DNA of 37,428 bases from Pelagibacteraceae bacterium. Lineage in GTDB: Bacteria; Pseudomonadota; Alphaproteobacteria; Pelagibacterales; Pelagibacteraceae. Position 1 is the stretch's first letter. Each line of letters opens with the position of its first letter. Below are positions 1-8,365 of the stretch, in pieces. The stretch covers positions 10,672 to 48,099 of the forward strand of contig PAFH01000018.1 in the NCBI GenBank assembly GCA_002704145.1, read 5' to 3'. The position numbers and the translations under genes were made by a program. Under the pieces are notes generated by a model. It saw only the letters and a list, made by a program, of their open reading frames with translations, was not told the DNA's origin and ran no database searches.

Positions 1-2
1 AA

Positions 3-641
3 TCAAAAATTTGTTCCTCAGTGACAAATAACTTAGATACTGTTGCTATAAGATTTCCAAATCACAGAGTTATAAGATCTATACTTAAAAAAATTAATTT
101 TCCTTTAGCTATGCCAAGTGCAAATCTTTCTTCTGGTGTTAGCCCCGTATCAGCTAATAATGTGTCTGATGAATTTAAAAAAAATATAAAACTGATAATT
201 GATGGTGGCAGTTCTAAAGTTGGCTTGGAGTCAACAGTCATAGATTTAATAAACAAACCCAAAATACTTAGACCAGGAATAATAGTACCAAAATATCTCA
301 CAAAATTATTAAATGTGAGAGTAAATGTCGCAAAAAAAAGTTTAAAACTTAGATCTCCTGGTATGTTAAGAAGACATTATTCACCTGGAATTCCTATGAT
401 ATTAAATCAAAAAACATTTAAAACCAAAAATGCATTTATAACTTTTGGGAAAAGCCACAAAGATTTCAGTAATTATTTTAATTTAAGCAGAAAATCAAAT
501 TTAAAAGAAGCAGCATTTAACTTATATCGAACTTTAAGAAAAATCAAAAAACTTAGATTTAAAAAAATTTATGTCGTCAAAATTCCAAATAAAGGAATAG
601 GAATTGCAATTAACGATAGATTAAAAAGAGCTTCTTATTAA
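3..641 (+). CDS. Sua5-type L-threonylcarbamoyladenylate synthase, 3' part (5' end outside window)
   Basis: This enzyme makes L-threonylcarbamoyl-AMP from threonine, bicarbonate and ATP for the t6A37 modification of ANN-decoding tRNAs in the cytoplasm. The visible part holds the end of the YrdC-like catalytic domain (VAIRFPNH, then PSANLSSGVSP) and GLESTVIDL. A linker containing SPGMLRRHYSP leads into the C-terminal Sua5 domain, so this is the long Sua5 form and not the short TsaC. The frame is open to the left edge: codons upstream of the GTG at 21 continue without a stop and fit the family, so that GTG is not a real start. The gene ends one base before the ABC transporter ATG, suggesting cotranscription. 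Family assignment is strong; the missing N-terminus cannot be judged. Confidence 0.9.
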   Translation, partial: SKICSSVTNNLDTVAIRFPNHRVIRSILKKINFPLAMPSANLSSGVSPVSANNVSDEFKKNIKLIIDGGSSKVGLESTVIDLINKPKILRPGIIVPKYLTKLLNVRVNVAKKSLKLRSPGMLRRHYSPGIPMILNQKTFKTKNAFITFGKSHKDFSNYFNLSRKSNLKEAAFNLYRTLRKIKKLRFKKIYVVKIPNKGIGIAINDRLKRASY

Positions 642-1373
642 ATGTTCATACAAGTAAAAAACCTTTCAAAAAAGTTTAAAGATAATTTAGCTGTCAATAA
701 GATTAATTTTAATATTAAAAAAAATGAAACTTTGGGTCTATTAGGTGCCAATGGTTGTGGAAAGACAACGTCTATAGGTATGATGCTTGGTTTAATAAAG
801 CCCTCGGAAGGTGAAATAATTATAGATAATAAAAACTTAGAAAAAGTTGATCGTGTCGATATTTTGAAAAGAATGAACTTTGCATCTCCATATGTTGAAT
901 TGCCTAAAAAACTTTCAGTTAGACAAAATTTAGAAGTTTATGGAAGATTATACAGTGTTGCTAATTTGAAAAAAAAAATTGAAAATATTTCAAATGATCT
1001 AGATATTAAATCTTTTCTTGATAAAAAAACAGGAGAACTATCATCAGGTCAAAAAAATCGAGTGACACTCGCAAAATCACTTATTAACGATCCAGAAATT
1101 CTCTTTTTAGATGAACCTACCGCTAGCTTAGATCCAGATATCGGTGACTATGTTCGAAATTATATTGAAAATTATAAATTAAAAAATAATGTCACTATAT
1201 TATTAGCTTCTCATAATATGGTTGAAGTAGAAAGATTATGCGACAAAATTATAATGATGAAAAAAGGAAAAATTATTGACGAAGGAACTTGCAAAGAAAT
1301 TATAAAAAAACATGGTAGACAAAATTTAGAAGAGACATTTCTAAAGCTAGCTAGGAGAAAAGATGAGATTTAA
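642..1373 (+). CDS. ABC-2 type transporter, ATP-binding protein
   Basis: This is a cytoplasmic ATPase that powers an ABC-2 exporter. Walker A (GANGCGKTT) lies at residues 35-43, the signature LSSGQ at 133-137, Walker B (ILFLDEP) at 153-159 and the switch histidine at 191 (ASHNM). The Q-loop is atypical: where a glutamine is usual, it reads ASPYVELP (81-88). At 243 residues it is a normal single nucleotide-binding domain. Its ATG directly follows the Sua5 stop, and its end overlaps the permease gene by 11 nt, so the two are translationally coupled. NodI/CcmA-like families are the closest general description. The substrate cannot be told; with a glycan-modifying cassette just downstream, a lipid- or polysaccharide-linked substrate is possible but only inferred. 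Confidence 0.9.
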   Translation: MFIQVKNLSKKFKDNLAVNKINFNIKKNETLGLLGANGCGKTTSIGMMLGLIKPSEGEIIIDNKNLEKVDRVDILKRMNFASPYVELPKKLSVRQNLEVYGRLYSVANLKKKIENISNDLDIKSFLDKKTGELSSGQKNRVTLAKSLINDPEILFLDEPTASLDPDIGDYVRNYIENYKLKNNVTILLASHNMVEVERLCDKIIMMKKGKIIDEGTCKEIIKKHGRQNLEETFLKLARRKDEI

Positions 1374-2154
1374 TCAAATTTATGCTTTAAGCTTAAGACA
1401 TATATATTTAATTTCTAGCTCACTTCCTAGAATTGTAGACTTAATTTATTGGCCAACTGTGCAAATATTTCTTTGGGGTTTTATATCTAAATTTTTTACT
1501 TTAAATTCTGAATACTATAGCAACACAGTTGGGGTGATTCTTACGGCTGCAATTTTATATGACTTTTTATTCAGAGCTAGTATCAGTTATAATATGATGT
1601 TTTTAGAGGAAATTTGGAGTAGAAATTTCACTAATCTATTTATAGCTCCTATTAAAATAAGTGAGATAATAGCATCTTTAACCTTAACAGCAATTTTCAG
1701 AACCTTAATAGGTCTTGTCCCAGCTACTATTTTAGCTATACCTCTTTTTGGAGTTTCAATTTTTAAATTAGGCGTACCTTTATTATTTTTATTAATTAGC
1801 CTGTATATTTTTGGTGTAACTTTAGGACTACTTGTAACATCTGGCTTATTAAGGTTTGGTCCTTCTTTTGAAAATATCGCTTGGGCAAGTTTATTCTTTT
1901 TGGCTCCTTTAGGATGCATCTATTATCCAATAGAAATTTTGCCTAGCAGTCTTCAATTAATTGCAAACGCTCTTCCTCTAGTACATATTTTTGAGGAGAT
2001 GAGAAATATTTTATTAAATAATAGTGTAGATATGTATGAAATAATTAAATCTATTTGTATTTCTTTAATGTACTTTGTATTAGGAGTTATAATATTTTAT
2101 AAGTCTTATTCAGGCGCTAAGAAAAATGGCACGTTAATTAATATGGGAGAATAA
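1363..2154 (+). CDS. ABC-2 type transporter, permease subunit
   Basis: Integral membrane partner of the preceding ATPase. The 263 residues contain about six hydrophobic segments, starting near LIYWPTVQIFLWGF and ending with an FVLGVIIFY-like helix, as in ABC-2 permeases (NodJ/DrrB style). The segment FFLAPLGCIYYPIEILPSSLQ, followed by ANALPLVHIFEEMR, matches the conserved late region of this family. The ATG at 1363 lies inside the ATPase gene and has an AGGAG ribosome site a few bases upstream, supporting the 11-nt overlap as the true start. The next gene begins five bases after its stop. Exported substrate unknown. Confidence 0.85.
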   Translation: MRFNQIYALSLRHIYLISSSLPRIVDLIYWPTVQIFLWGFISKFFTLNSEYYSNTVGVILTAAILYDFLFRASISYNMMFLEEIWSRNFTNLFIAPIKISEIIASLTLTAIFRTLIGLVPATILAIPLFGVSIFKLGVPLLFLLISLYIFGVTLGLLVTSGLLRFGPSFENIAWASLFFLAPLGCIYYPIEILPSSLQLIANALPLVHIFEEMRNILLNNSVDMYEIIKSICISLMYFVLGVIIFYKSYSGAKKNGTLINMGE

Positions 2155-2159
2155 TCTTT

Positions 2160-2867
2160 ATGAGAAAAGATATTGAAAAAATAAAAAATTCTGAGACCTC
2201 ACCTAAAGTAATAAAAAATTTATTTAGTAAAAAAGAAATTGAAGAATTTCTTAAACTTTATAACGATCTTCCAGTTACCGTTCATAATAAAAAACAAAAT
2301 GTAATCAAAAAAAGATGGCTTCAAGGATATAATAAAGAATTAGAAAAATTATTTGTAGAAAGATTAAAGAAAGAAATAGGTGATTTTAAAATGGATAATC
2401 TAAAAGATGAAAATAACAAAGATATATATGGTTTGATACAAGAGAGCTATGCCCCTATAGGATTGCATGTAGATGGTGGATTTGACTTAAATAATCAGAT
2501 ATACAAACAAAGTTTAATTCCTTTGACACCCGTTGGAAGCACCGTAATTTTTAAAAATAGATTTTATAACGAGTCGACTAGTTTTACTAAAGATCCAATT
2601 GAATTATCAAAAAAAAATTTAAATTATGGTCAAAACAAAAGATCCTCTGAACATTTGGAGTTATATGGCAACAAACCGTTCGATAAAGAAATACACTCTA
2701 AATATTTGAAACATGAAAATATAGATAATTTGAAAGGTTTAGAAGTTGAGTTAATTTATGAGTGGCAAGTTGGTTCTATGTTAATTTTTGATAGAACTCA
2801 TTTACACTGCTCCTCATCTGTAATTGAGGGGAAAAAAATCGGGATAGCAACTTTTACAAAAAAATGA
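2160..2867 (+). CDS. 2-oxoglutarate/Fe(II) oxygenase-like protein
   Basis: Probably a cytoplasmic dioxygenase of the 2OG-Fe(II) superfamily. A metal-binding HxD pair is visible at His103-Val-Asp105 (GLHVDGGF). A candidate third ligand is His214 or His216 in FDRTHLHCSS, about 110 residues later, followed by a basic residue (Lys225/226) where the 2OG-binding Arg/Lys normally lies. The central QSLIPLTPVGSTVIFKNRF and the late GSMLIFDR segments look like double-stranded beta-helix strands. Length is 235 residues. It sits directly behind the ABC exporter and ahead of an FkbM methyltransferase, so it may modify a glycan or small molecule made by this cassette. The substrate is unknown. The superfamily call rests on these motifs only. 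Confidence 0.65.
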   Translation: MRKDIEKIKNSETSPKVIKNLFSKKEIEEFLKLYNDLPVTVHNKKQNVIKKRWLQGYNKELEKLFVERLKKEIGDFKMDNLKDENNKDIYGLIQESYAPIGLHVDGGFDLNNQIYKQSLIPLTPVGSTVIFKNRFYNESTSFTKDPIELSKKNLNYGQNKRSSEHLELYGNKPFDKEIHSKYLKHENIDNLKGLEVELIYEWQVGSMLIFDRTHLHCSSSVIEGKKIGIATFTKK

Positions 2868-2874
2868 TTTTTTT

Positions 2875-3813
2875 ATGTTTTTAACCAAAATTAAAGTAAG
2901 TATAACTAAATTAATACTGCCTTTACTATATGGAATTTTAAAGTTGTTAAAAACAAACACTAGGGTAATTAATTACTTAATAGATAAAAAAGATAAAGCC
3001 AATAATAGTTATGATTTTCAAAGTTTTATTAATCAATTGCTTCATGAAAAAAAGATGATTGCTTTAGATGTTGGGGCTCAAGGAGGTTTTAATTCTGACA
3101 AATTTTTTCCAGAAAAATACAACAAATTCTTTAAAACGATATTAGTTGATCCTTTTAAAGACTCTCTTGAAAATGAAAAAAATAAATTCATTATCAAAAC
3201 AGGCCTTTGGAGTTCGAAGACGAATAGGAAACTAAACGTGTTAAATAAACGTCCTCAAAGTTCCTCTATGTATGAGCCTGATAAAAGATCTTTAGAAATT
3301 TATGGTTTCAAAGAAAGAGATTTTCATTTATTTGATGTAAGCAAAACGGAAGTAGTTGAATGCGATACTCTATCTTCGAGTCTTAAAAAATTAAGTGTAA
3401 ATACTCTTGACTATCTAAAAATTGATACTCAAGGTGCTGAGCTTGAGGTTCTAAAAGGATTAGAAGGCTATAGACCTATTATGATTAAATGTGAAATTCA
3501 GATATTTCCAATGTATAAAGATATGCCTAAATGGACTGAAGTTGCAGATTTTCTATATGATTTAAACTATATTTTATCTGATTGGAAAAAAATAGGCAGT
3601 CATGCCACAAAAGCTCCTGCTGAAATGGATATGGTTTTTTTGCCCAATTTTTTAACGGACTCTGGAAAAAAACTTATTTTTCAAAAAGAAAAAGAATTTA
3701 TCAGTTTAATGCTTATGACAGGTCAAATTAATCTATTAAAAAAAATATCAAAAATTTTAAACTTAGGCTATAGAAATATTTATAAAAATTTGGAGGATAA
3801 ATATTTCAATTAA
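2875..3813 (+). CDS. FkbM family S-adenosylmethionine methyltransferase
   Basis: This is a class I SAM-dependent methyltransferase of the FkbM type, often O-methylating sugars or polyketides. Motif I (ALDVGAQGG) lies at about residues 63-71, an acidic SAM-ribose loop follows (LVDPF, 90-94), and the FkbM hallmark YLKIDTQGAELEVLKGLE lies at about 180-197. An N-terminal hydrophobic, lysine-rich segment (1-35) could attach the protein to the membrane, which I infer only from composition. The C-terminal 60 residues extend beyond the usual core. Spacing to the neighbours is only 7 and 4 nt, so it is probably in one transcript with the flanking oxygenase and GT17-like gene. Confidence 0.85.
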   Translation: MFLTKIKVSITKLILPLLYGILKLLKTNTRVINYLIDKKDKANNSYDFQSFINQLLHEKKMIALDVGAQGGFNSDKFFPEKYNKFFKTILVDPFKDSLENEKNKFIIKTGLWSSKTNRKLNVLNKRPQSSSMYEPDKRSLEIYGFKERDFHLFDVSKTEVVECDTLSSSLKKLSVNTLDYLKIDTQGAELEVLKGLEGYRPIMIKCEIQIFPMYKDMPKWTEVADFLYDLNYILSDWKKIGSHATKAPAEMDMVFLPNFLTDSGKKLIFQKEKEFISLMLMTGQINLLKKISKILNLGYRNIYKNLEDKYFN

Positions 3814-3817
3814 ATCT

Positions 3818-4624
3818 ATGGCAATTTTTGACTGCTTTCAATATTTCAATGAAGATCATATTGTGGACTTGAGATTAAATATTCTTAATGAGCATATAGA
3901 TAAATTTGTAATCGTTGAGTCTACTGTTAATCATCAGGGACAACCCAAAAAACTGAATTTCGATATAAACAAATACCAAAAGTTTAAGGATAAAATTAAT
4001 TATGTTGTGGTCGACGATACTCCTGAAGATATAAAAAGACCTCATTTAGGAGGAGAGTCTTTAGTAGAACAACATCAAAGAAATTCAATTTTAAGAGGTT
4101 TGAGTAAATCTAATGAAAATGATTTAATTATATTATCTGATGTTGATGAAATTCCCGACTTAACAAAGCTAAACCAATTTAGTAAAAAATGTAAATATGC
4201 AGTTTTTTCACAAAAAGCATATGCTTATAAGTTGAATTTATTAAATGAGTCAGAAAATAATTGGCATGGATCCAAAATATGTCTACGAAAAAACTTTAAA
4301 TCTCCACAGTGGTTGAGAAATTTAAAATTCAAAAAATATCCATTTTGGAGAATTGATAAACCAAGAAGTTTGCAAATCATTGATAACGGTGGGTGGCATT
4401 TTGCTTACTTGCTAGACTCAAAAGATATTTCAACAAAAATTAAATCTTTTGCGCATGGAGAAGATAATAAAAAAGATAATACTGATATTGATAAGATAGA
4501 AGGAAAAATGAAAAATTTTTTACATCCCACCAAAGGATTCAAACTATCGAAAGTAAAGGTGGATGACACTTTTCCAAAATATATAGTTGATAATATTTCT
4601 GCTTTGGAAAAATGGATAGCTTAA
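3818..4624 (+). CDS. GT17-like glycosyltransferase
   Basis: Resembles glycosyltransferase family 17 (beta-1,4-N-acetylglucosaminyltransferase III-like), which uses nucleotide sugars. The N-terminus FDCFQYFNEDHIVDLRL, then FVIVESTVNHQG, matches the family opening. A DxD-type metal/nucleotide-sugar motif is at Asp108-Val-Asp110 (ILSDVDEIPD), and a late GGWHFAYL segment fits the family C-terminal part. It has 268 residues and no signal peptide, so it probably acts on the cytoplasmic face. It is the last plus-strand gene of the first cassette half; the next gene converges on it with a 5-nt gap. Bacterial GT17 members are common in surface-glycan clusters, but acceptor and donor are unknown here. 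Confidence 0.75.
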   Translation: MAIFDCFQYFNEDHIVDLRLNILNEHIDKFVIVESTVNHQGQPKKLNFDINKYQKFKDKINYVVVDDTPEDIKRPHLGGESLVEQHQRNSILRGLSKSNENDLIILSDVDEIPDLTKLNQFSKKCKYAVFSQKAYAYKLNLLNESENNWHGSKICLRKNFKSPQWLRNLKFKKYPFWRIDKPRSLQIIDNGGWHFAYLLDSKDISTKIKSFAHGEDNKKDNTDIDKIEGKMKNFLHPTKGFKLSKVKVDDTFPKYIVDNISALEKWIA

Positions 4625-4629
4625 GAACG

Positions 4630-5484
4630 TTACTTTTTTTTTCTTAAATATTTTTTTTCAAAATTTTTAATTTTTTTATAAAATGAAAATTTTCTAAGAA
4701 AAACTTTGATATTTTCTTTTTTTTCCTCAACTTCATTTTTAAATCCAAATCTATTTTTAAAATATGTTCGATTTTTCATATCGCTATCAATAGTTTCATC
4801 TTTTGGTCTTCCAGATGAGAAATAATAAAGTGCTATAGATTTACGAGAGACTTCATCTGGACACTTTATAGCATCTGGATGTCCATGATTACTAAAATCC
4901 GTAGTTGAAAAAATAACCATCTTATTAAAGCTTGGTTGTATTCGTTGTTTACATTCTCTCATTTCTCTGTCCCATAGTTCTAAGTAACCGTTATATTCTT
5001 CTTTCCAATTTTTATTAAGATAAATCAAAACATTTATTCTTCTGTCCAGATTATTTGTAGGGTGTTTACTAAAGTCAGTGTGAACTTTTAAAAGACCTCC
5101 AGACTTTATCTCATGTAATCCCCCACCATTAAGTTTTTTATCGCTAAAAAGTTTTTCATTTATAGATGTAAGAGATTGTATAAAATTTAAAAATGTCTCA
5201 GAATTTAAAAAATCGAAAAATATTTTTATGTTATTTGGGAAATTTCTATAATCATTATTTGCAAACTTCACTTCATTTTTATTCTTGTAATTTTGGGAAC
5301 TATTTAAATAAGATAAATCTGGAAATTCATTAAGTACTAAATTTAAATATTGATCTGAAAAAAAATTGTCTAATTGAATATGAGGGAAAGGTTTCGCATT
5401 AGAATACTGATTCCTCAAAGATAAAGCTAATTCATCAAGCTTTTGACTTTTTTTCGATAACATTTCACTATATTTAATATCCAT
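4630..5484 (-). CDS. 2OG-Fe(II) oxygenase, prolyl-4-hydroxylase-like
   Basis: Predicted non-heme iron dioxygenase of the prolyl-4-hydroxylase-like branch. Visible features are the entry motif KPFPHIQLDNFF (31-42), metal ligands His135-Thr-Asp137 (LLKVHTDFSKHP), the RINVLIYLNKNW strand with GYLELWD (150-171), and the distal histidine in FSNHGHPD (about 200-202). Arg214 (EVSRKSIALYYFSSG) probably binds 2-oxoglutarate. Length is 284 residues with a lysine-rich tail. It is the only minus-strand gene of the cassette and is not closely similar to the oxygenase at 2160-2867, so the two are probably not a duplication. The substrate could be a peptide, sugar or lipid; the sequence does not say which. 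Confidence 0.8.
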   Translation of the reverse strand: MDIKYSEMLSKKSQKLDELALSLRNQYSNAKPFPHIQLDNFFSDQYLNLVLNEFPDLSYLNSSQNYKNKNEVKFANNDYRNFPNNIKIFFDFLNSETFLNFIQSLTSINEKLFSDKKLNGGGLHEIKSGGLLKVHTDFSKHPTNNLDRRINVLIYLNKNWKEEYNGYLELWDREMRECKQRIQPSFNKMVIFSTTDFSNHGHPDAIKCPDEVSRKSIALYYFSSGRPKDETIDSDMKNRTYFKNRFGFKNEVEEKKENIKVFLRKFSFYKKIKNFEKKYLRKKK

Positions 5485-5519
5485 ATTGCAATATTAAGAC
5501 AAAAAACATCTTTTATAAA

Positions 5520-6344
5520 ATGAAAAAGAACCTTGTTATAACAGCTGCAGTAGGACTAAAGGTAGAACAACTTACATTATTTATAAAAAGTTTAAGGAAA
5601 TATTATCAAAATGATGTTTGTTTTGTAATTGGTGAAGCTGACCATGAACTTGAAAAAGAACTAATTAGAAATCAAATTTTTATTATAAAAACTAAAATTT
5701 CAAAAAAAGCTATTCAATTCAAAAGATATGAAATTTTTTTGAATTTTTTAAAAAACAAAAAATATGAAAATATTTTATGCTGCGATAGTAGAGATATTTA
5801 CTTTCAATCAGATCCATTTAATTTTAATTATAAAGGAAAAATAAATTTTTTCTTAGAAGATAAAAAAATTAAAGATTGTCCTTTTAATAAAAACTGGATT
5901 ATTAAGACCTATGGTGAGAAGCAGTATGAAGAAATTAATGAAAAAATAATTCTATGTTCAGGAACAGTTATGGGCTCTCAGAGTAAGATTATTGAATACT
6001 TTACTCTAATAATAAATAATATATCAAAATTTAAATATAAAAGAAAATTAAAATACTCTTTAACTTTTAGAATAGATCCAGAGGGAAGGGGATGTGATCA
6101 AGGGCACGCAAATTATATTGTTCACAAAAAACTAATAAAAAATATTAATTTATATAAAAATAGCAGTGGACCTTTTGCTACTGTATTTTACTTAAAAAAT
6201 ATTTATTTTAATAAGAAGAATGAATTATTAAATTCATCAAATGACCCTTATATTTTAGTTCATCAATACGATAAAAGATGGGATGAATTTAAAAGTAACG
6301 TAAATGAAATTAGAAAAAAAATTGGTATTGATCGAATTTTATAA
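5520..6344 (+). CDS. Unassigned glycosyltransferase-like protein
   Basis: I do not recognise the exact family. The 274-residue protein starts with a Rossmann-like strand (LVITAAVGLKVEQLTLFIKSL) and carries CCDSRDIYFQSDPF at about residues 82-95. An acidic D-S-R-D-x-x-F-Q-x-D-P-F motif of this form occurs in GT-A-type glycosyltransferases that handle nucleotide sugars. Later landmarks are ILCSGTVMGS and GRGCDQGHANYIVH, resembling the acceptor-binding half of such enzymes. No signal peptide or transmembrane helix is evident. It diverges from the oxygenase on the other strand with only 35 bases between them and ends just before the tRNA-Arg. A role in the same surface-glycan pathway is inferred from context only. 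Confidence 0.55.
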   Translation: MKKNLVITAAVGLKVEQLTLFIKSLRKYYQNDVCFVIGEADHELEKELIRNQIFIIKTKISKKAIQFKRYEIFLNFLKNKKYENILCCDSRDIYFQSDPFNFNYKGKINFFLEDKKIKDCPFNKNWIIKTYGEKQYEEINEKIILCSGTVMGSQSKIIEYFTLIINNISKFKYKRKLKYSLTFRIDPEGRGCDQGHANYIVHKKLIKNINLYKNSSGPFATVFYLKNIYFNKKNELLNSSNDPYILVHQYDKRWDEFKSNVNEIRKKIGIDRIL

Positions 6345-6358
6345 ATTTTTAATTGGAA

Positions 6359-6432
6359 TGCGCCCGGAAGGATTTGAACCCTCAACCTCCTGATCCGAAG
6401 TCAGGCGCTCTATCCAGTTGAGCTACGAACGC
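6359..6432 (-). tRNA. tRNA-Arg (anticodon TCG)
   Basis: On the minus strand the sequence folds into a 74-nt cloverleaf. The acceptor stem GCGTTCG pairs with CGGGCGC using two G-T wobbles, and the anticodon stem is CCTGA/TCAGG. The 7-nt loop CTTCGGA puts TCG at positions 34-36. The T arm is GAGGG-TTCAAAT-CCTTC. The discriminator base is A at 6359 and the genome continues TTC, so CCA is not encoded and must be added by CCA nucleotidyltransferase. It lies antisense between two plus-strand genes, at the edge of the accessory cassette. Confidence 0.93.
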
Positions 6433-6457
6433 AAATGGTTATAATTTAGAGGAAATA

Positions 6458-7438
6458 ATGAATAACTCAATTAAATTCTTAATTACCGAAAAAGAAAGTG
6501 GAGTAAGACTAGATGTTTTTTTATCAAGAAAAATAGATTATTTAACTAGATCACATATTAAAAAAATTATCGAGAAAGAAAATGTAAAAATTAATGATGA
6601 GATTGTAGATTCACCTTCTAAAAAAATTAAAAAAAACGAGCTGATAAATATTAATTTACTTCTTAAAAAAAATGATAAACTTAAACCTAATTTTATTAAG
6701 TTAGACATATGTTTTGAAGATAAAGATTTACTTATTATTAATAAACCAAAAGGTATGGTGGTGCATCCTGGGGCTGGAAATAATCAAAATACATTAGCTA
6801 ATGCTTTAGTTTATAAATATAAAAATAAATTATCGAATATTAACGGAGATATAAGGCCAGGAATAGTTCATAGAATAGATAAGGACACGAGCGGATTATT
6901 ACTAGTAGCAAAAAATAATTTGGCCCATTCTAAACTTGGAAAACAATTCAGCGAACATTCGATTAAAAGAAAATATTTATGTTTAATATGGGGTGTCATA
7001 AGACCATTAAATGGAAAAATTGAAACTTTAATATCTAGAAATCAAAGAAATAGACAATTAATGGATGTTAGTGACACAAGAGGAAAAAATGCAATTACTA
7101 AATATAAAACTCTTAAAGTTTTTAATATAAAAAAAATTCCTAAAATCAGTTTAATTGAATGCGAGCTAGAAACTGGAAGAACACATCAGATAAGAGTGCA
7201 TATGAAATATAAAAGAACCTCTCTGCTTGGTGATAAACAATATGGAAAAAAAAATATTAAATTTAAAAATATTAATAAAGATTTTTGTGAAGTTCTCTCA
7301 GATTTAAAAGGACAAACTCTTCATGCAAAAAGTTTAGGCTTTGTACATCCAACAAAAAATAAATTCTTAAATTTCACTTCAGATTTACCGACCGATTTTA
7401 AAAAAGTGTTGAATTTATTAGAAAATCTCTCTAGTTGA
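6458..7438 (+). CDS. rluD: 23S rRNA pseudouridine synthase, RluD family
   Basis: Converts uridines to pseudouridine in 23S rRNA; RluD itself acts on helix 69. The N-terminal S4 RNA-binding domain covers about residues 14-70 (VRLDVFLSRKIDYLTRSHIK). The catalytic domain follows with INKPKGMVVHPG (95-106) and the motif HRIDKDTSGLLLVAK (138-152), in which Asp141 is the nucleophile. A late ETGRTHQIRVHM motif is also present. The 326-residue length is normal. A GAGGA site lies six bases upstream of the ATG, supporting this start. The gene is followed by rpoH after 30 bases. RluC or RluA specificity cannot be excluded, but the combination of S4 domain and motifs best fits RluD. Confidence 0.88.
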   Translation: MNNSIKFLITEKESGVRLDVFLSRKIDYLTRSHIKKIIEKENVKINDEIVDSPSKKIKKNELININLLLKKNDKLKPNFIKLDICFEDKDLLIINKPKGMVVHPGAGNNQNTLANALVYKYKNKLSNINGDIRPGIVHRIDKDTSGLLLVAKNNLAHSKLGKQFSEHSIKRKYLCLIWGVIRPLNGKIETLISRNQRNRQLMDVSDTRGKNAITKYKTLKVFNIKKIPKISLIECELETGRTHQIRVHMKYKRTSLLGDKQYGKKNIKFKNINKDFCEVLSDLKGQTLHAKSLGFVHPTKNKFLNFTSDLPTDFKKVLNLLENLSS

Positions 7439-7468
7439 AAAACTATAATTAATATATAAATCTTTATT

Positions 7469-8365
7469 ATGCGAAAAGAAAAAACATTAAGTAACTTACC
7501 GACACCTTCAGTAGGTGGTCTTTCTTTATATTTAGCTCAAATAAAAAAATTTCCTATGCTTGATGCTGAAGAGGAATATATGCTAGCCAAAAATTGGAAA
7601 GAAAACGGAAGTTTACAATCTGCTCATAAATTAGTTACTAGCCACTTAAGGTTAGTTGCTAAAATTGCTATGGGATATAGAGGCTACGGATTGCCAGTAA
7701 ATGAACTTATATCTGAAGGAAATATTGGTTTGATGCAAGCTGTGAAAAAGTTTGATCCTGATAAGGGCTTTAGATTGGCTACTTATGCAATGTGGTGGAT
7801 TAAAGCATCTATACAAGAATATGTTTTAAGATCATGGAGTTTAGTAAAAATGGGTACAACAACAGCACAAAAAAAACTTTTTTTTAATCTTAAAAAAATT
7901 AAAAATCAAATTGCCCCTAATCAAGAAGGTGACTTAAAAAATGATCAAGTTGAAGAAATTTCTAAAAGGTTAGATGTTGATTCCACTGAAGTTGTTAATA
8001 TGAATAGAAGAATGATGGGTCAAGAGAAATCTTTAAATGATCCTATAAAAAAAGGTGAAACAGATGAGTGGCAAGACTGGTTAGTCGATGATTCATTAGA
8101 TCAAGAGTTAATAATTTCTCAACGACAGGAATACAATGATAAAAAAGAGTTACTTAAAGGTGCTATGAAAATTTTAAATGAAAGAGAAAAAGAAATTATA
8201 AATTACCGAAGATTATCTGAAAATCCTAAAACTTTAGAGGAATTAAGTCAAAAGTATAAAATTAGTAGAGAAAGAATAAGACAAATAGAAACAAAAGCAT
8301 TTGAAAAACTGCAAAAATCTATGATTAATGCTAGTAAAACAAAAAATTTGCTTCCGTCTAATTAA
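7469..8365 (+). CDS. rpoH: RNA polymerase heat-shock sigma factor (sigma-32)
   Basis: Directs RNA polymerase to heat-shock promoters. Region 2 is clear: [20 protein letters not shown], then DLISEG-like [19 protein letters not shown], then [18 protein letters not shown]. The RpoH box [10 protein letters not shown] at residues 134-143, between regions 2.4 and 3, separates it from RpoD and RpoS. Region 4 ends with a helix-turn-helix, [19 protein letters not shown]. Length is 298 residues. Only 30 AT-rich bases separate it from rluD. Its TAA stop shares the palindromic tetramer TTAA with the stop of convergent purA. ftsH, whose product classically degrades sigma-32, is in the same window. Confidence 0.95.
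   Translation: MRKEKTLSNLPTPSVGGLSLYLAQIKKFPMLDAEEEYMLAKNWKENGSLQSAHKLVTSHLRLVAKIAMGYRGYGLPVNELISEGNIGLMQAVKKFDPDKGFRLATYAMWWIKASIQEYVLRSWSLVKMGTTTAQKKLFFNLKKIKNQIAPNQEGDLKNDQVEEISKRLDVDSTEVVNMNRRMMGQEKSLNDPIKKGETDEWQDWLVDDSLDQELIISQRQEYNDKKELLKGAMKILNEREKEIINYRRLSENPKTLEELSQKYKISRERIRQIETKAFEKLQKSMINASKTKNLLPSN

Noticed and set aside
21..641. GTG at 21 as the start of a complete 206-residue gene
   Set aside because: The frame is open to the window edge and the encoded part starts in the middle of the YrdC-like domain, so the gene is a 5' partial.
2150..6440. Attachment-site repeats showing that the cassette integrated at tRNA-Arg
   Set aside because: I searched by eye for a copy of the tRNA 3' end near 2155 and within the gaps and saw none. 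No integrase is present.
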